From CAWIVH01 sp963839475 (GTDB lineage Bacteria > Acidobacteriota > UBA6911), in assembly GCA_963839475.1 (NCBI GenBank), contig CAWIVH010000017.1, positions 124,001 to 188,000 of the forward strand: a stretch of DNA of 64,000 nt, in the 5' to 3' direction. Shown in pieces: positions 1 to 10,100 of this stretch. The position numbers and the translations under genes are program-made. The notes beneath the pieces were generated by a model, which saw only the letters and a program-made list of their open reading frames with translations, made no database searches and was not told where the DNA came from. Each line of letters begins with the position of its first letter. Positions within the stretch are counted from its first letter, which is position 1.

Positions 1-1979
1 GGAACTCCGGCATAGGCAAACTGAGTATAATACCAGGCAAATTTCCTGTGGTTGAGCTTGGCCGTAAGGGTGATCGGACCCTTAGCATCCTTGGGAATCT
101 TGATTCGATAGTGTGCCACGTCAGCCGATCCCGGGGGTATCAGCCGCACGTACAGCACGCTGCGCGCCTGCCACGCATTTCTCTTATTGATCGGATTACC
201 CTCGGCGTCAAGAAGGTAGGATTTATAGAAATGGGCACCGGGCTCGACCGGCCCTTTGCCGTTCTCCGTGACCTGGCCGCTCCAGAAAATGACCTTTCCA
301 TCCGCATCCCTCCCCTGGAGTTCCAGCCAGACATCGAATCCATCCACGGTCCCTCCCGGAAACAGGTGGCCTATCTTCCGGGTACGCACGACGACATCAA
401 CCCTGGCCGTAGATCCAGGTACCAGCTTGACCCCGGATTTGTCTATCGGCGCGGCCATTTTGCCGACCTCACGCAAAACCAGCGTTCCTGACGAGTCGCC
501 CTCCTCCCCTACACCCAGAGTCGTGGAGAGTTGGGGCCCCTCCCCTGCGCGGCGAAGCATTTTCATATCGGTTTCCTTTTCTTCCACCGGCGAAACCGAG
601 AAAATATCGACAGATATGAAACCGGATTTGAGAAACTTCTCCACCTCACTCAATTGAGTATGATCGCCGTTCACCATCGCCAGGGCAGTATTGGCTGCGG
701 CGAATCGGTGCGAGTGAACCTTGCCATTGATATTGCCGGGGTCTTTGGAATCCACCAGGGGCATATGGCAATCGCCGCAGGTTGAGGTTTTAGCCGGGTA
801 ATAAAACGAACGGGCGCCCTGTCCGGAAACCCCGCTGGCCTGCCAGCTGTCATAATCATTGAAGCCGCGGAGCCAGCGCCAATCGTTGACCGGTTTGTCG
901 AGATGGACTTTGTGGCAGGAGGTGCAGTAATCCGGCAGGCTCTCACCGCGCATGAACGGTTTGATGAACGTGCGCCGGTGAGGTTCGGGATTCAGGTTGA
1001 TCAGGAAGTTGTCGAGCGCGCGGATATATTTATTTTTGCTGCTGGCCAACTCATGCAGCGCAGGGTATTCGATCGTGAATGCGCCGTTCCCCATGGTGTG
1101 CTCCACATGAATGATGGAATGGCAGGAGGTGCACGCCAATCCATTCTGCGCCTCCGGAGTGTCGATTTGCTCCCTGATGGGCTTTTCAAACCGGCCATTG
1201 AAAAATACCGCGTGATCATGACACCCGGCGCACCAGCGGCTGGCCTTGACTCCGGCAACATCCTGCATGTATTCAATCGATTTGCGGTAGAACTGATTAT
1301 TAAAAGAGGCAAAATGATGCGCCGAGCTTTGAAACTGCTCGTAAACATCTTTGTGGCACTCGCCGCACCGTTTCGAATCCATGAAAAAGTTCGCCGGAAT
1401 GATTCCTCCGATATCGGTTTTTGCCGGCGAGGGGAAGAACGGCGACTGCGGTCCCTCTCCCTCCTCTTCCATCGTCAGAGGAGCCGTCAGCGGATTCGTA
1501 ATCTTGTCATGCGGATTAGGCTTCATCCTCTGATAGAGAGCCGTGGAAGCCGGAAGCAGGACAAGCACCAGCAGGGCGCCCATGTAAGAATGGCGCAGGG
1601 TTCGCCACCCTCCGCCCTTTTCGGAGGCCTGTCGAAAAAGGTAGGGCACAAGCGCAAGGACTCCCAATCCGGCCGTGATGATGTGAGCCCAGAGGATCCC
1701 CCGGTTCGGCCTGAGATTCCCGGCCCATGCCAGGTAGCCTCCTATGAACGCCGAGATCAGGAAGAACAGCGCAGCCGGCCCGGCGCCTCTCATGAGTTCC
1801 TTCTGGCGGAGCAGAAGGATGAGGACTGCAATCGCTATGGCCGTCCCCAGACCGAGATGGAAGAGCACATTGCCCATGTAAAAAACCGTAGGGTTGGCGA
1901 ATGCCCCGATATATGCGGTGTTGATCAGAAGCACTACCAGCCAAAACCCGACCCATTTTGCGAGTTTGCTGTTCGTCAT
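1..1979 (-). CDS. Membrane-anchored multiheme c-type cytochrome (3' end beyond window)
   Basis: The reading frame is open from an ATG at 1977-1979 to the left edge with no stop, so the C-terminus is missing. About five hydrophobic segments fall in the first 150 residues (near 9-28, 38-57, 66-86, 95-113 and 132-150). A periplasmic part follows with five CXXCH heme motifs: CGECH (residue about 205), CAGCH (250), CTSCH (283), CTSCH (352) and CGDCH (401). After residue 420 the protein looks beta-rich, with no further heme motif in view. The arrangement resembles cytochrome c554-type multiheme proteins fused to a membrane anchor, so a role in electron transfer at the periplasmic face is inferred. 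The start has only a weak Shine-Dalgarno sequence, and an in-frame GTG lies four codons upstream. The exact redox partner cannot be told from the sequence. Confidence 0.85.
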   Translation of the reverse strand, partial: MTNSKLAKWVGFWLVVLLINTAYIGAFANPTVFYMGNVLFHLGLGTAIAIAVLILLLRQKELMRGAGPAALFFLISAFIGGYLAWAGNLRPNRGILWAHIITAGLGVLALVPYLFRQASEKGGGWRTLRHSYMGALLVLVLLPASTALYQRMKPNPHDKITNPLTAPLTMEEEGEGPQSPFFPSPAKTDIGGIIPANFFMDSKRCGECHKDVYEQFQSSAHHFASFNNQFYRKSIEYMQDVAGVKASRWCAGCHDHAVFFNGRFEKPIREQIDTPEAQNGLACTSCHSIIHVEHTMGNGAFTIEYPALHELASSKNKYIRALDNFLINLNPEPHRRTFIKPFMRGESLPDYCTSCHKVHLDKPVNDWRWLRGFNDYDSWQASGVSGQGARSFYYPAKTSTCGDCHMPLVDSKDPGNINGKVHSHRFAAANTALAMVNGDHTQLSEVEKFLKSGFISVDIFSVSPVEEKETDMKMLRRAGEGPQLSTTLGVGEEGDSSGTLVLREVGKMAAPIDKSGVKLVPGSTARVDVVVRTRKIGHLFPGGTVDGFDVWLELQGRDADGKVIFWSGQVTENGKGPVEPGAHFYKSYLLDAEGNPINKRNAWQARSVLYVRLIPPGSADVAHYRIKIPKDAKGPITLTAKLNHRKFAWYYTQFAYAGV

Positions 1980-2310
1980 TTTGAGACTCACCCGTTTGAT
2001 AGATGCCCTTTGAGATGCCTCGCGGGCTCATGGCGAAAAAACAGCCGAGCATGCAGTGAGGCAATGCAAAAATCTTTGTTTGGGAATAGCAGGCAGAAAA
2101 TCCACACCCGAATATCGAATTTCCGCCGAAAACCACTCACTCCCGTGGAAAAACAAGGGATGTTGGACATATACTTTATGTGGTTGAGGGGAGATCTGTC
2201 AAGAAAAATTATAGAGAGCTAAGGATCGCCGGAGCAAAAGAGCTTCCGGGATCATGGATATGGACTCTATGATACGTTAAATGATTCGGATTGAATGGTA
2301 TAGGGATAGT
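1980..2310. other. Intergenic region between glgC and the cytochrome gene
   Basis: This 331-base stretch lies downstream of glgC and upstream of the multiheme cytochrome gene. It should contain the cytochrome promoter, but I could not pick a convincing -35/-10 pair in the minus orientation. Open frames crossing it are antisense shadows of the neighbours. No RNA gene or repeat was seen. Confidence 0.5.
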
Positions 2311-3600
2311 CTAGGTAAGGTTGACATCCCTTCTCCCGGTCAGAGGATTCAATTGCAGAGTCGTTACTTCGACTCGGGAACCGATTCCCTCAACCACAAC
2401 GATCCCCCCCTCGCTGACATGGAAACACTGCCGGTCACTCTCCGGGTCATATCCGATATGGGCGTCTTCCGGCACATGGACATTTTTATCCAGGATGGTC
2501 CGCCGTATCCGGGCCCTTCTTCCGATATCGCAATGCTCGAAAACGATCGAGTCCTCAACAACGGCACCGGAGTGAACGACGACTCCCCGTCCCAGCACCG
2601 AGTTGCGCACTACGCCTCCGGAAAGGATGCAGCCGCCCGAAACAATGGAGTCAATGGCATGCCCGCGACGGCCGTCATTATCAAACACAAATTTCGCGGG
2701 CGGATCGGGCGAACTTGTGGATCGTAAAGGCCACTGGCGATTGTAGAGGTTGAGTTGCGGCGTTACCGACCGGAGGTCCATGTTTGCGGCGTAGAAAGCA
2801 TCCAGCGTTCCGACATCGCGCCAATAAGGGAGGACCCCGGGTGGGTCATCAGGGATCCGGTTGGTTTGAAAATCATAGGCATAAACCCTGCGTCGCCGGA
2901 CCAGGCTGGGAAAGATGTCCCGTCCAAAATCATGTCCGCTTTTTTCGTCCATCGAGTCGTCGACAAGTTCGCGCTGGAGCACCGCCGATGAAAAAATATA
3001 ATTCCCCATGGAAGCGTATACGCACCCCGGATCGCCGGGGATTCGGGGTGCATCCGGCTCTTTCTCATAGAAACTGGTGATTCTCCCGTCCGCGGCAACT
3101 TCCACAACGCCCAATTCAGAGGACAGTTTCTTATCGGCGTGATTGACGGCCAAAGTCACATCCGCACCCCTGTCATTGTGGAACTCGATCATTTCACGGA
3201 TGTTCATGCGATAAACGTGGTCGGCTCCGAACACAAGGATCAGGTCCGGATCTGCCCGCTCGATGAGATCGATATTCTGGAAGATCGCATCGGCAGTGCC
3301 ACGATACCAGGTCTCGCCGGGCGACCGCATCTGTGCTGGCACAGGAATTATAAACTGTGACGGCAGAAGGCTTCCAAATTGCCACCCGTCCCGGAGATGC
3401 TGGAGCAGCGATTGGCTTTTGAATTGGGTCAGCACGTACATCGAATAGACGCCTGAGTTGATCAGGTTGCTGAGGACGAAATCGACGATCCGGTATTTCC
3501 CGCCGAAGGGCACGGAGGGCTTGGCTCGATCTTTTGTCAGCGGATAAAGGCGTGTTCCCTTCCCTCCCGCCAGTACCATCGCCAGGACTCGACGATTCAA
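2311..3600 (-). CDS. glgC: Glucose-1-phosphate adenylyltransferase (ADP-glucose pyrophosphorylase)
   Basis: This enzyme makes ADP-glucose from glucose-1-phosphate and ATP, the committed step of bacterial glycogen synthesis in the cytoplasm. The 429-residue length is normal for the family. The N-terminal nucleotidyltransferase signature GGKGTRLYPLT followed by AKPSVPFGG is intact, as are the NLINSG segment and the FGADHVYRM motif near residue 125. The C-terminal third has the hexapeptide-repeat pattern of a left-handed beta helix. The start codon is TTG, chosen because GGGAGGAG lies seven bases upstream and the family N-terminus begins right there. No glycogen synthase or branching enzyme gene is adjacent, so it is not in a visible glg operon. 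The identification is secure. Confidence 0.96.
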   Translation of the reverse strand: MNRRVLAMVLAGGKGTRLYPLTKDRAKPSVPFGGKYRIVDFVLSNLINSGVYSMYVLTQFKSQSLLQHLRDGWQFGSLLPSQFIIPVPAQMRSPGETWYRGTADAIFQNIDLIERADPDLILVFGADHVYRMNIREMIEFHNDRGADVTLAVNHADKKLSSELGVVEVAADGRITSFYEKEPDAPRIPGDPGCVYASMGNYIFSSAVLQRELVDDSMDEKSGHDFGRDIFPSLVRRRRVYAYDFQTNRIPDDPPGVLPYWRDVGTLDAFYAANMDLRSVTPQLNLYNRQWPLRSTSSPDPPAKFVFDNDGRRGHAIDSIVSGGCILSGGVVRNSVLGRGVVVHSGAVVEDSIVFEHCDIGRRARIRRTILDKNVHVPEDAHIGYDPESDRQCFHVSEGGIVVVEGIGSRVEVTTLQLNPLTGRRDVNLT

Positions 3601-3833
3601 GGATCTCCTCCCTCATTCCTGCCGGAAGCTTTGCTGCTATATCGTAAGATTCGCCCGGGCATAAAGCCGCTCTTTTTGTTTTCGCCGTCAATTAATTGAT
3701 ATTTTACTACAAAATCCATGGGCCGTTGACCCGGTTTGTCAAAACCAGAAAAGAACAAGCGATGATCCGGGGTTTGCGGGGGAGGTGAAATCCCGCCTAA
3801 ATCTGGACGGGAGCAAAGCCACAGGGGACGGGC

Positions 3834-4547
3834 TCAGGATTTTATCAGCCTGGGGAAAATGGAACTGGCGATCAGCCATTGAGCCGCGATGTAGCTGGTC
3901 ATCACAATAAAATCGGCGAGTTCGAATCGAAACACGAAATGGCTGACTGCCAGGGTTGAATCGGAAAGAACAAATAATACCGCGCCGAACGCGGCACGGG
4001 CCGCTGCGGCTGATTTTGTACCCTTCCATCGCGCGCCCGCCATCCATCCCATGACGGCCAGAACCATGGCGTAGATGGCCACCGGGATCCTCAACGGTTC
4101 AATGTGCGGCCAAAGATAACAAAGCAGGCCAAGACTGTAGATGAGGTAAAAAGGGAGCCCATAAAGGGCAGCGCGGAGGTTTTCCAACGACCAGAAAGCC
4201 CGGCAATAGCAAACATGAGCCAGCAGGAAAGCGATTAACCCCGGTACGAAGCAATCGCTTCCTCCCAGCAGGAGGGCGTCTCCGCCAAGCGAGAAAATCA
4301 GTCCGCCGATGAGGGGAAGCCGGTACCGGGCGGCACTTTCGTTCCAACCCAGCAACGCCAGCATGATGATGAGCAGCGTTGTAAGTGGCTTAAACAGATA
4401 AACTTGCCAGTGCGGCCCCCAGTAGACGGCCCGCAAGTGCAAGCCGAGTGAGCAGAGGATGCCGATGGTGAGGGCTATCAGGCGCCTTTTATGCAGAAAA
4501 ATGTTCCTTTTCCGCCAGTATGAATTTTTCGACGCCGACGGCTCCAA
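3834..4547 (-). CDS. YhhN/TMEM86-family membrane protein (lysoplasmalogenase-like)
   Basis: This polytopic protein of about 237 residues has roughly eight hydrophobic segments and the conserved acidic motifs of the YhhN family, seen here as LGGDALLL near residue 89 and LSDSTLA near residue 195. Characterised members hydrolyse the vinyl-ether bond of lysoplasmalogens; bacterial members are mostly uncharacterised, so the substrate is unknown. The only plausible start is a TTG at 4547, preceded by GGAG. It lies 59 bases inside the upstream gene, which implies translational coupling. The stretch 3601-3833 downstream of it holds nothing recognisable. Confidence 0.75.
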   Translation of the reverse strand: MEPSASKNSYWRKRNIFLHKRRLIALTIGILCSLGLHLRAVYWGPHWQVYLFKPLTTLLIIMLALLGWNESAARYRLPLIGGLIFSLGGDALLLGGSDCFVPGLIAFLLAHVCYCRAFWSLENLRAALYGLPFYLIYSLGLLCYLWPHIEPLRIPVAIYAMVLAVMGWMAGARWKGTKSAAAARAAFGAVLFVLSDSTLAVSHFVFRFELADFIVMTSYIAAQWLIASSIFPRLIKS

Positions 4548-5055
4548 TTACCCCCAACTCCGAAAAAGTTTCATACGCATGGTCCAGCCTGGATTGGGCC
4601 AAAGCCAGGAAATTGGTTCCTCCCAAACCATAATTGCCTTCATTTTCCCCGCGCACCCTGACTGCCAAAACCTCCCTCCCCATCTCGGACAGGAGCTTGC
4701 AGGCCATGTCGGTGAGAGCCCACTTCTTCCAGCTGGATGTGTCTTTGGGATTTAAATGAAGCAATTCGCAGAGCCGCAGGTAATACTCGAAAAATTTCTT
4801 GGCGAATTGCAGGAGCATGAATCCGGCCATCATGCAGAGAACCGTCACAAGGACTTTCACGACGACCCCGATGGTCATCCCATCTGGAGGATTATAAACC
4901 GCGAAGTAGACCGCGAGGAGCACAGGCGGCACAATCATCAAGATCCCGCCACTGGCTGCTGCCAGATCAGGGTCCAAACCGTGGCGCTGGCTCCAGTCTT
5001 CTTTCAGGGCTTTCGAATAGTCGGCAAGGAAAAAAAGACTGGCAAATTTCCACAT
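4489..5055 (-). CDS. Uncharacterised membrane protein, about 188 residues
   Basis: I do not recognise a named family. The start at 5055 is favoured over more upstream in-frame codons because GGGAGGGAACCTCT lies directly before the ATG, and the encoded N-terminus MWKFASLFF looks natural. Two strong hydrophobic segments are visible near residues 36-53 and 63-85. A soluble, charged C-terminal half follows, with a repeated short-helix appearance. The gene overlaps the downstream YhhN-family gene by 59 bases, so the two are probably co-translated and may act together in the membrane. The 247 bases between this gene and the methyltransferase upstream show no feature. Confidence 0.6.
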   Translation of the reverse strand: MWKFASLFFLADYSKALKEDWSQRHGLDPDLAAASGGILMIVPPVLLAVYFAVYNPPDGMTIGVVVKVLVTVLCMMAGFMLLQFAKKFFEYYLRLCELLHLNPKDTSSWKKWALTDMACKLLSEMGREVLAVRVRGENEGNYGLGGTNFLALAQSRLDHAYETFSELGVIGAVGVEKFILAEKEHFSA

Positions 5056-5302
5056 AGAGGTTCCCTCCCAATGGGCCCTAAAAACCCTCGGCACGAAGGA
5101 AAGCGGATTGTTCGCAGAATCGGCCTTGATACGGTTTTGAGAATCACTTTCAGGCCCCCTGCATCGAAAGCACGGACCCAAATCTCAAATAAAACAAGAG
5201 CTGGGACTATCCTAATCCCGGATATTAGCCGGGATCAAGCTCATTGTTGAGAGACTCGTGGTGGCGGAATAAAAAAGGGGCTGCCGGGGAACGCCAGAGC
5301 CG

Positions 5303-6790
5303 TCATCCTCTGGTTGGGATCCCGGCTTTGCGGAGCAGGGCGCGCACCACCTTCCGGAAAAGGAAGGACAGTTCATCCAGCCGGAGAATCAAAGCGTCCA
5401 GCTGCCGTTGACGGTCCTCATAAAGTTCACGCATCTTCTCGGCCCTATCGCGGTGTTCGATAGCCCGATCGCGCCATTCCTCGGCGGTTCTTTGAATTCG
5501 GGAGAATTCTCCTCGCAGGGTGCTGTTTTCAGAATCGACCCTCTGGCGCCCTTCGCCGCGGGAATCCATTCCGCCTTCCAACCTCCGGATTTCGCGGCGG
5601 AGGGACAGGATCTCCTCATCCTGGTTTTTGGCCCATTCTCCACGGGCATCAACCTCCTTCTCCAGTGCTTCGCGTGATGCACGAAGCTCGGCGATTGTAT
5701 CTTCCAGAGATTGAGCCCAGCGAGTCCGGGTTTCGACTTCAACACTCAGGCGAGACACATACTCCCGAAGTTTGGTGATTTCCGCATAGGGATCGTCGAC
5801 CTGAATCGGTTCGGTTTCCAGGGATTTTCCGTCGTTGTCGACATAGAAAAAATTCTCGCTGTAGAGCGGTTGATACATGCGCATGGAGGGTTTGCCGCTT
5901 TTGCGCGCGATCACCAACTGAGTCTGCCGGCGAAGGTCACCCTGCCACCATTCCTGCTCCTCGACGAAGTTTGCCAGTCCCGAATACTTTTCTCTCAGAG
6001 GCCGGCTGCATTCATCATTGTCGAGCGTCTCCAGTCTATCTATGGCAAATCCGGAAGTCTCCACTATGCGCCGGAATTCGCCTACCGAATACTCCTTGCA
6101 GTGCCCGATTCCGCTTCCATCGGCGAAATAAGACGAAAATGTAAGCGGGGCGTCGAAATCCGCAACGCGAGCGAAGGTGTCCCACGAACTTCCATTGGGG
6201 GTCGAAAGAAACAAAATCCCCCCGGGACGGAGAATCCGATTTATTTCGATAAGCATGAAGATGGGATCCACCCGCAGATGCTCGAGCACTTCAAAGCACG
6301 TCACCATATCCACCGAATCGCAAGGGTATTTCAGGCGGTCGCGCTCCAGATTGCATTGGTCGATCGGAATGTGGCATTCAACAGCCGGATCGTCTGCTTG
6401 GAGGAGTTTCCCGTTCCCGTAGGCTACCAGGTCGCCCTCGAGGCTCACTCCGCGAAGCGAGGTCACCCCCAGGAATTTCCAGAGCAGGAGCAGCAATTCA
6501 CCGAAACCACCGATATCCACTATTGATGTGCCGGCGTTCACCATGGGATCCATGCGCTCGATCATCCGGTACAGCCGCCGCGCATGGCCGGTGCGCAACC
6601 AATACTCGGTCCAGAAGCGCGCTGTCGGGTGATCGGAAGATCGGCATACCTGTTCAAAAAACTCCGAGGCGGAGTCGAGGCTGAATCTCGGGCACATAGG
6701 CAATGCAGGATAGTACTCCCGCGGCAGGTTGGCAACCTCGAATCGGACACCATGGTATCCGGCTGATAAAGGGAACGGTGAGACAAGCAT
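5303..6790 (-). CDS. SAM-dependent methyltransferase with long C-terminal coiled coil
   Basis: The first 300 or so residues form a class I methyltransferase. Motif I appears as IVDIGGFGE (residues about 89-97), a variant of the usual DxGxG loop, and the motif DMVTCFEVLEH followed by ILRPGGILFLSTPN is typical of the Methyltransf_11/23 group. Residues about 325-480 are a highly charged heptad-patterned coiled coil with a repeating unit containing RWAQ/EWAK. The last 20 residues form a basic amphipathic helix that could touch the membrane. The layout (methyltransferase, coiled coil, membrane-binding tip) is reminiscent of WbdD, which caps O-antigen chains and measures their length, although no kinase domain is seen here. 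A role in glycan capping is therefore an inference supported by glycosyltransferase genes nearby. Confidence 0.75.
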   Translation of the reverse strand: MLVSPFPLSAGYHGVRFEVANLPREYYPALPMCPRFSLDSASEFFEQVCRSSDHPTARFWTEYWLRTGHARRLYRMIERMDPMVNAGTSIVDIGGFGELLLLLWKFLGVTSLRGVSLEGDLVAYGNGKLLQADDPAVECHIPIDQCNLERDRLKYPCDSVDMVTCFEVLEHLRVDPIFMLIEINRILRPGGILFLSTPNGSSWDTFARVADFDAPLTFSSYFADGSGIGHCKEYSVGEFRRIVETSGFAIDRLETLDNDECSRPLREKYSGLANFVEEQEWWQGDLRRQTQLVIARKSGKPSMRMYQPLYSENFFYVDNDGKSLETEPIQVDDPYAEITKLREYVSRLSVEVETRTRWAQSLEDTIAELRASREALEKEVDARGEWAKNQDEEILSLRREIRRLEGGMDSRGEGRQRVDSENSTLRGEFSRIQRTAEEWRDRAIEHRDRAEKMRELYEDRQRQLDALILRLDELSFLFRKVVRALLRKAGIPTRG

Positions 6791-7142
6791 TCACGATATC
6801 CTCCAGTCGGGCCGCCTGTCCGGCAACCTTCCGGCAATTCTGGGACAGATAGCAAATCCAGGCGACTACCGGATGAGGACCGGAAGAAAGTGGATTCAGC
6901 GGAGGCGACTGCTGGCTCCACGAAAAAGCTTCTCCTCACTCTCTGAGCTATCATTTATAGATCACTGTCGGAAATCCTCCTTCAAAAAAACGACCATTAG
7001 AAAATTATCTGATATAGAATCCGTCGGGTTTATTCGCGAGTTACGGATCAACGAAACCTGAAAAATCGAAATCACAAAAAACTTGGTTCTAGAGGGATCG
7101 ACGCATCTGACGTCGGGCTTGTCTGTCCGTTGAGGAGACACC
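6791..7142. other. Divergent intergenic region
   Basis: These 352 bases separate the minus-strand methyltransferase from the plus-strand repeat/FGE-like gene, so both promoters should be here. The part from about 6950 to 7080 is AT-richer than the surroundings. I could not single out a strong sigma-70 promoter. The Shine-Dalgarno sequence GAGGAGA for the plus-strand gene sits just before 7143. Confidence 0.45.
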
Positions 7143-10100
7143 ATGGGTTATGGTAGCCGCTGCAAATTCCCTGCAATTATCTGCCTCTTGATACTTTGCC
7201 TGCCAAAGGCCGTGCCGGCGCTGACTGCGGCGGACTTTCAGATTGCTGGCAAAGCACTGGGAGGCCTGCCGGGGCGGGCAATCCTTGTCTCTCCCCAGGG
7301 AACAATTTCTTCGACGACGCCCGCTTATACATGGAATGCGGTGGCAAATTCCACCTGGTACGGCCTGTACGTTCAGGACAGCGCAACCAATCCCAAGATA
7401 AACAAGTGGTTTACCGCGGCCGAGGCAGGATGCACTTCGGGAACAGGAAACTGCACAGTGACGCCGTCCACAGCTCTGGCATTGGGCGACGCAAAATGGT
7501 GGATTCAAACCTGGAATGACGCGGGCTACGGCGACTGGAGCGACGGCATGGCTTTCACGGTAGCCACTGCCTCGCTGCCGGGAAAAGCAACCCTGGTTTC
7601 GCCGCAGGGGACCGTTAATTCGAATACCCCGTCCTTCGTATGGAATGCTGTTTTGAACTCAACCTGGTACGGCCTGTATGTTCAAGACAGCGCCTCAAAT
7701 CCCAAAATAAACAAATGGTACACCGCGGCGGAAGTTGGTTGTTCCTCCGGGACCGGCACCTGTTCGGTCACGCCTTCCACGACGCTGGCTGCCGGCGCAG
7801 CAAAATGGTGGGTGCAGACCTGGAATGACGCGGGCTACGGCGACTGGAGCGACGGCATGGATTTTACCGTTGCCGGTCTGGCTAAGCCGGGTAAAGCAAT
7901 CCTGGTTTCACCCCATGGAACTATCACCACAGCCACGCCATCGTATACATGGAATGCGATGACAAATTTCTCTTGGTACGGGTTATATGTTCAGGATAGC
8001 TCAGCGAATCCGAAGATAAACAAATGGTACACGGCTGCAGAAGCCGGCTGTTCTGCAGGCACAGGCACTTGCACCGTAACTCCGGCTACGGTCCTCTCTT
8101 CGGGGAGCGGCAAGTGGTGGATTCAAACCTATAATGATATCGGCTACGGTGACTGGAGCGACGGCTTGGATTTCGTGGTTGAATCGGGCAGGGTCACCCT
8201 GGTGTCGCCCCGGGGATCGATTGTAACCAGCAACCCGACTTATATCTGGAATGCCCTGCCCAGCGCCGCACGATACACTTTATATGTGCAGGACAGCGCC
8301 GCGAATCCCAAGATCAACGCCACCTACACCCCGGCAGATGTTGGCTGTGCTTCCGGCACCGGCACATGCTCCGTCACCGCGGGGATAAAACTGGTTCCGG
8401 GGTCCTCGACCTGGAAGGTCCAGGCTCACACAGGAGCAGCCAGTGAGCCATGGAGCGACCTGATGAATGTGACTGTCTCTACCGGGACCGTCGGTCCCTA
8501 TGGCATTGAGTTTGTCACCGTGCCTGCAGGCGGGTTTCAGATGGGGCAGCTTGTCGGCCCGGGATGGGATGAGGTACCGATTCACCCGGTCCATATAAGC
8601 CAGCCCTTTGAGATGGGTAAGTATGAGATCACCCAGTCGCAATACACCTCAATCCTATCGGAAAATCCAAGCTATCACACCGGCGCTGATCTTCCGGTGG
8701 AAATGGTGTCCTGGAATGGCGCAAAAGCCTTTGTTGACGCATTGAATTCATTGAACGACGGATACAACTATCGCCTGCCGACTGAAGCGGAATGGGAATA
8801 TGCAGCCAGAGCCGGAACCATCGGTCGATGGCCCTTCAATATCAACGAGGTAGCCTGGCACGGCAGCAACTCGAGCGGCCAGACACACCCTGTGGGTACC
8901 AAAAAGCCCAATCCCTTCGGCCTTTATGACATGCAGGGAAATGTGTCGGAATGGGTTCGGGACTGGTTTGACAGCGAATATTATCAGTATTGCGTGGATC
9001 ACAGCCTGGTAACCGATCCACCTGGCCCGGCGAGCGGCACCGAAAAAGTGAGCCGGGGAGGCAGCTATAACAGCGGCTACAATTACATCTATTTGGGATA
9101 TCGGAGCTCGGACCAGCCGACCTTTACCGGCACCAGCGAGACGCGGGGATTTCGCGTCGCGAGAACCAGGCGGGACGCTTCAGGCTACCCTGTAATCCTG
9201 GCCACGCCCGCTGCGGTCGAATTCGGGGGTGTCAGCGCAGGAGGATCCTCAGAAAAGCTGGTGACAATCACCAACGCGGGCACAGCCAACCTCGTTATCG
9301 GGACAGTCGCCTCTCCCGTGCATCCGTTCAGCAAGACCGCCGACACCTGTTCCGGAAAAACCTTGAACCCAAGCAGTTCATGCACGGTGACCTATCGTTT
9401 TGCCCCGACAGCGGGTGGAAGTTATGACGGAACTTCAAGCGTAGCCTCCAATGACACGGGCAAAAACAGACTCGAAATCACGCTGAACGGCACCGTTTCA
9501 ACCAATATTATCGGGCCTTTCGGGATGCGGTTTGTCACTGTGCCCGCGGGTGAATTTCAGATGGGACAGGACAACGTCGGCCCCGGGTGGAACGAGCTTC
9601 CCGTGCACTGCGTGGTCATCAGCGGTGCCTTCGAAATGGGCGCCTTTGAAATCACCCAAAAGAATTATAAAGACGTCACGGGCACCAACCCCAGCTACAC
9701 AGTTGGCGACACCCTCCCGGTTGGGATGACCTCCTGGGATGATGCTCAGGCTTTTGTCGACGCGCTCAACTCGAGGAAGGATGGATATACTTACCGGCTG
9801 CCAACTGAGGCGGAATGGGAGTATGCCTGCAGGGCAGGAACGACGGGCAACAATCCTTATGACCTGAATGAAGTCGCCTGGTACGACGGCAATTCCAGTC
9901 ACCAGCCGCACCCGGTGGGAACGAAGGCGCCGAATGCCTTCGGCCTCTACGATATGCTGGGAAATGTCGAAGAATGGGTGCGGGACTGGTATGACGACAC
10001 CTATTATCAGTTCTGCGTTGATAACGGGATCGTCTACGATCCTCCTGGCCCAGCCTCCGGAGCCGAGAAAGTGTCCCGTGGCGGCGGTTATGGCAGCAGT

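Noticed and set aside
2197..2213. TGTCAA and ATTATA as a minus-strand promoter for the cytochrome
   Set aside because: The elements are in the wrong order for the minus strand: the -35 would lie downstream of the -10.
903..2222. Long plus-strand open frame of 439 codons
   Set aside because: It is antisense to the multiheme cytochrome, whose frame has five CXXCH motifs and transmembrane segments; the plus-strand product has no recognisable domain.
7270..8480. Possible CRISPR or non-coding satellite
   Set aside because: The repeats are about 300 bases, in frame, and encode a conserved protein module, so they are coding domain duplications.
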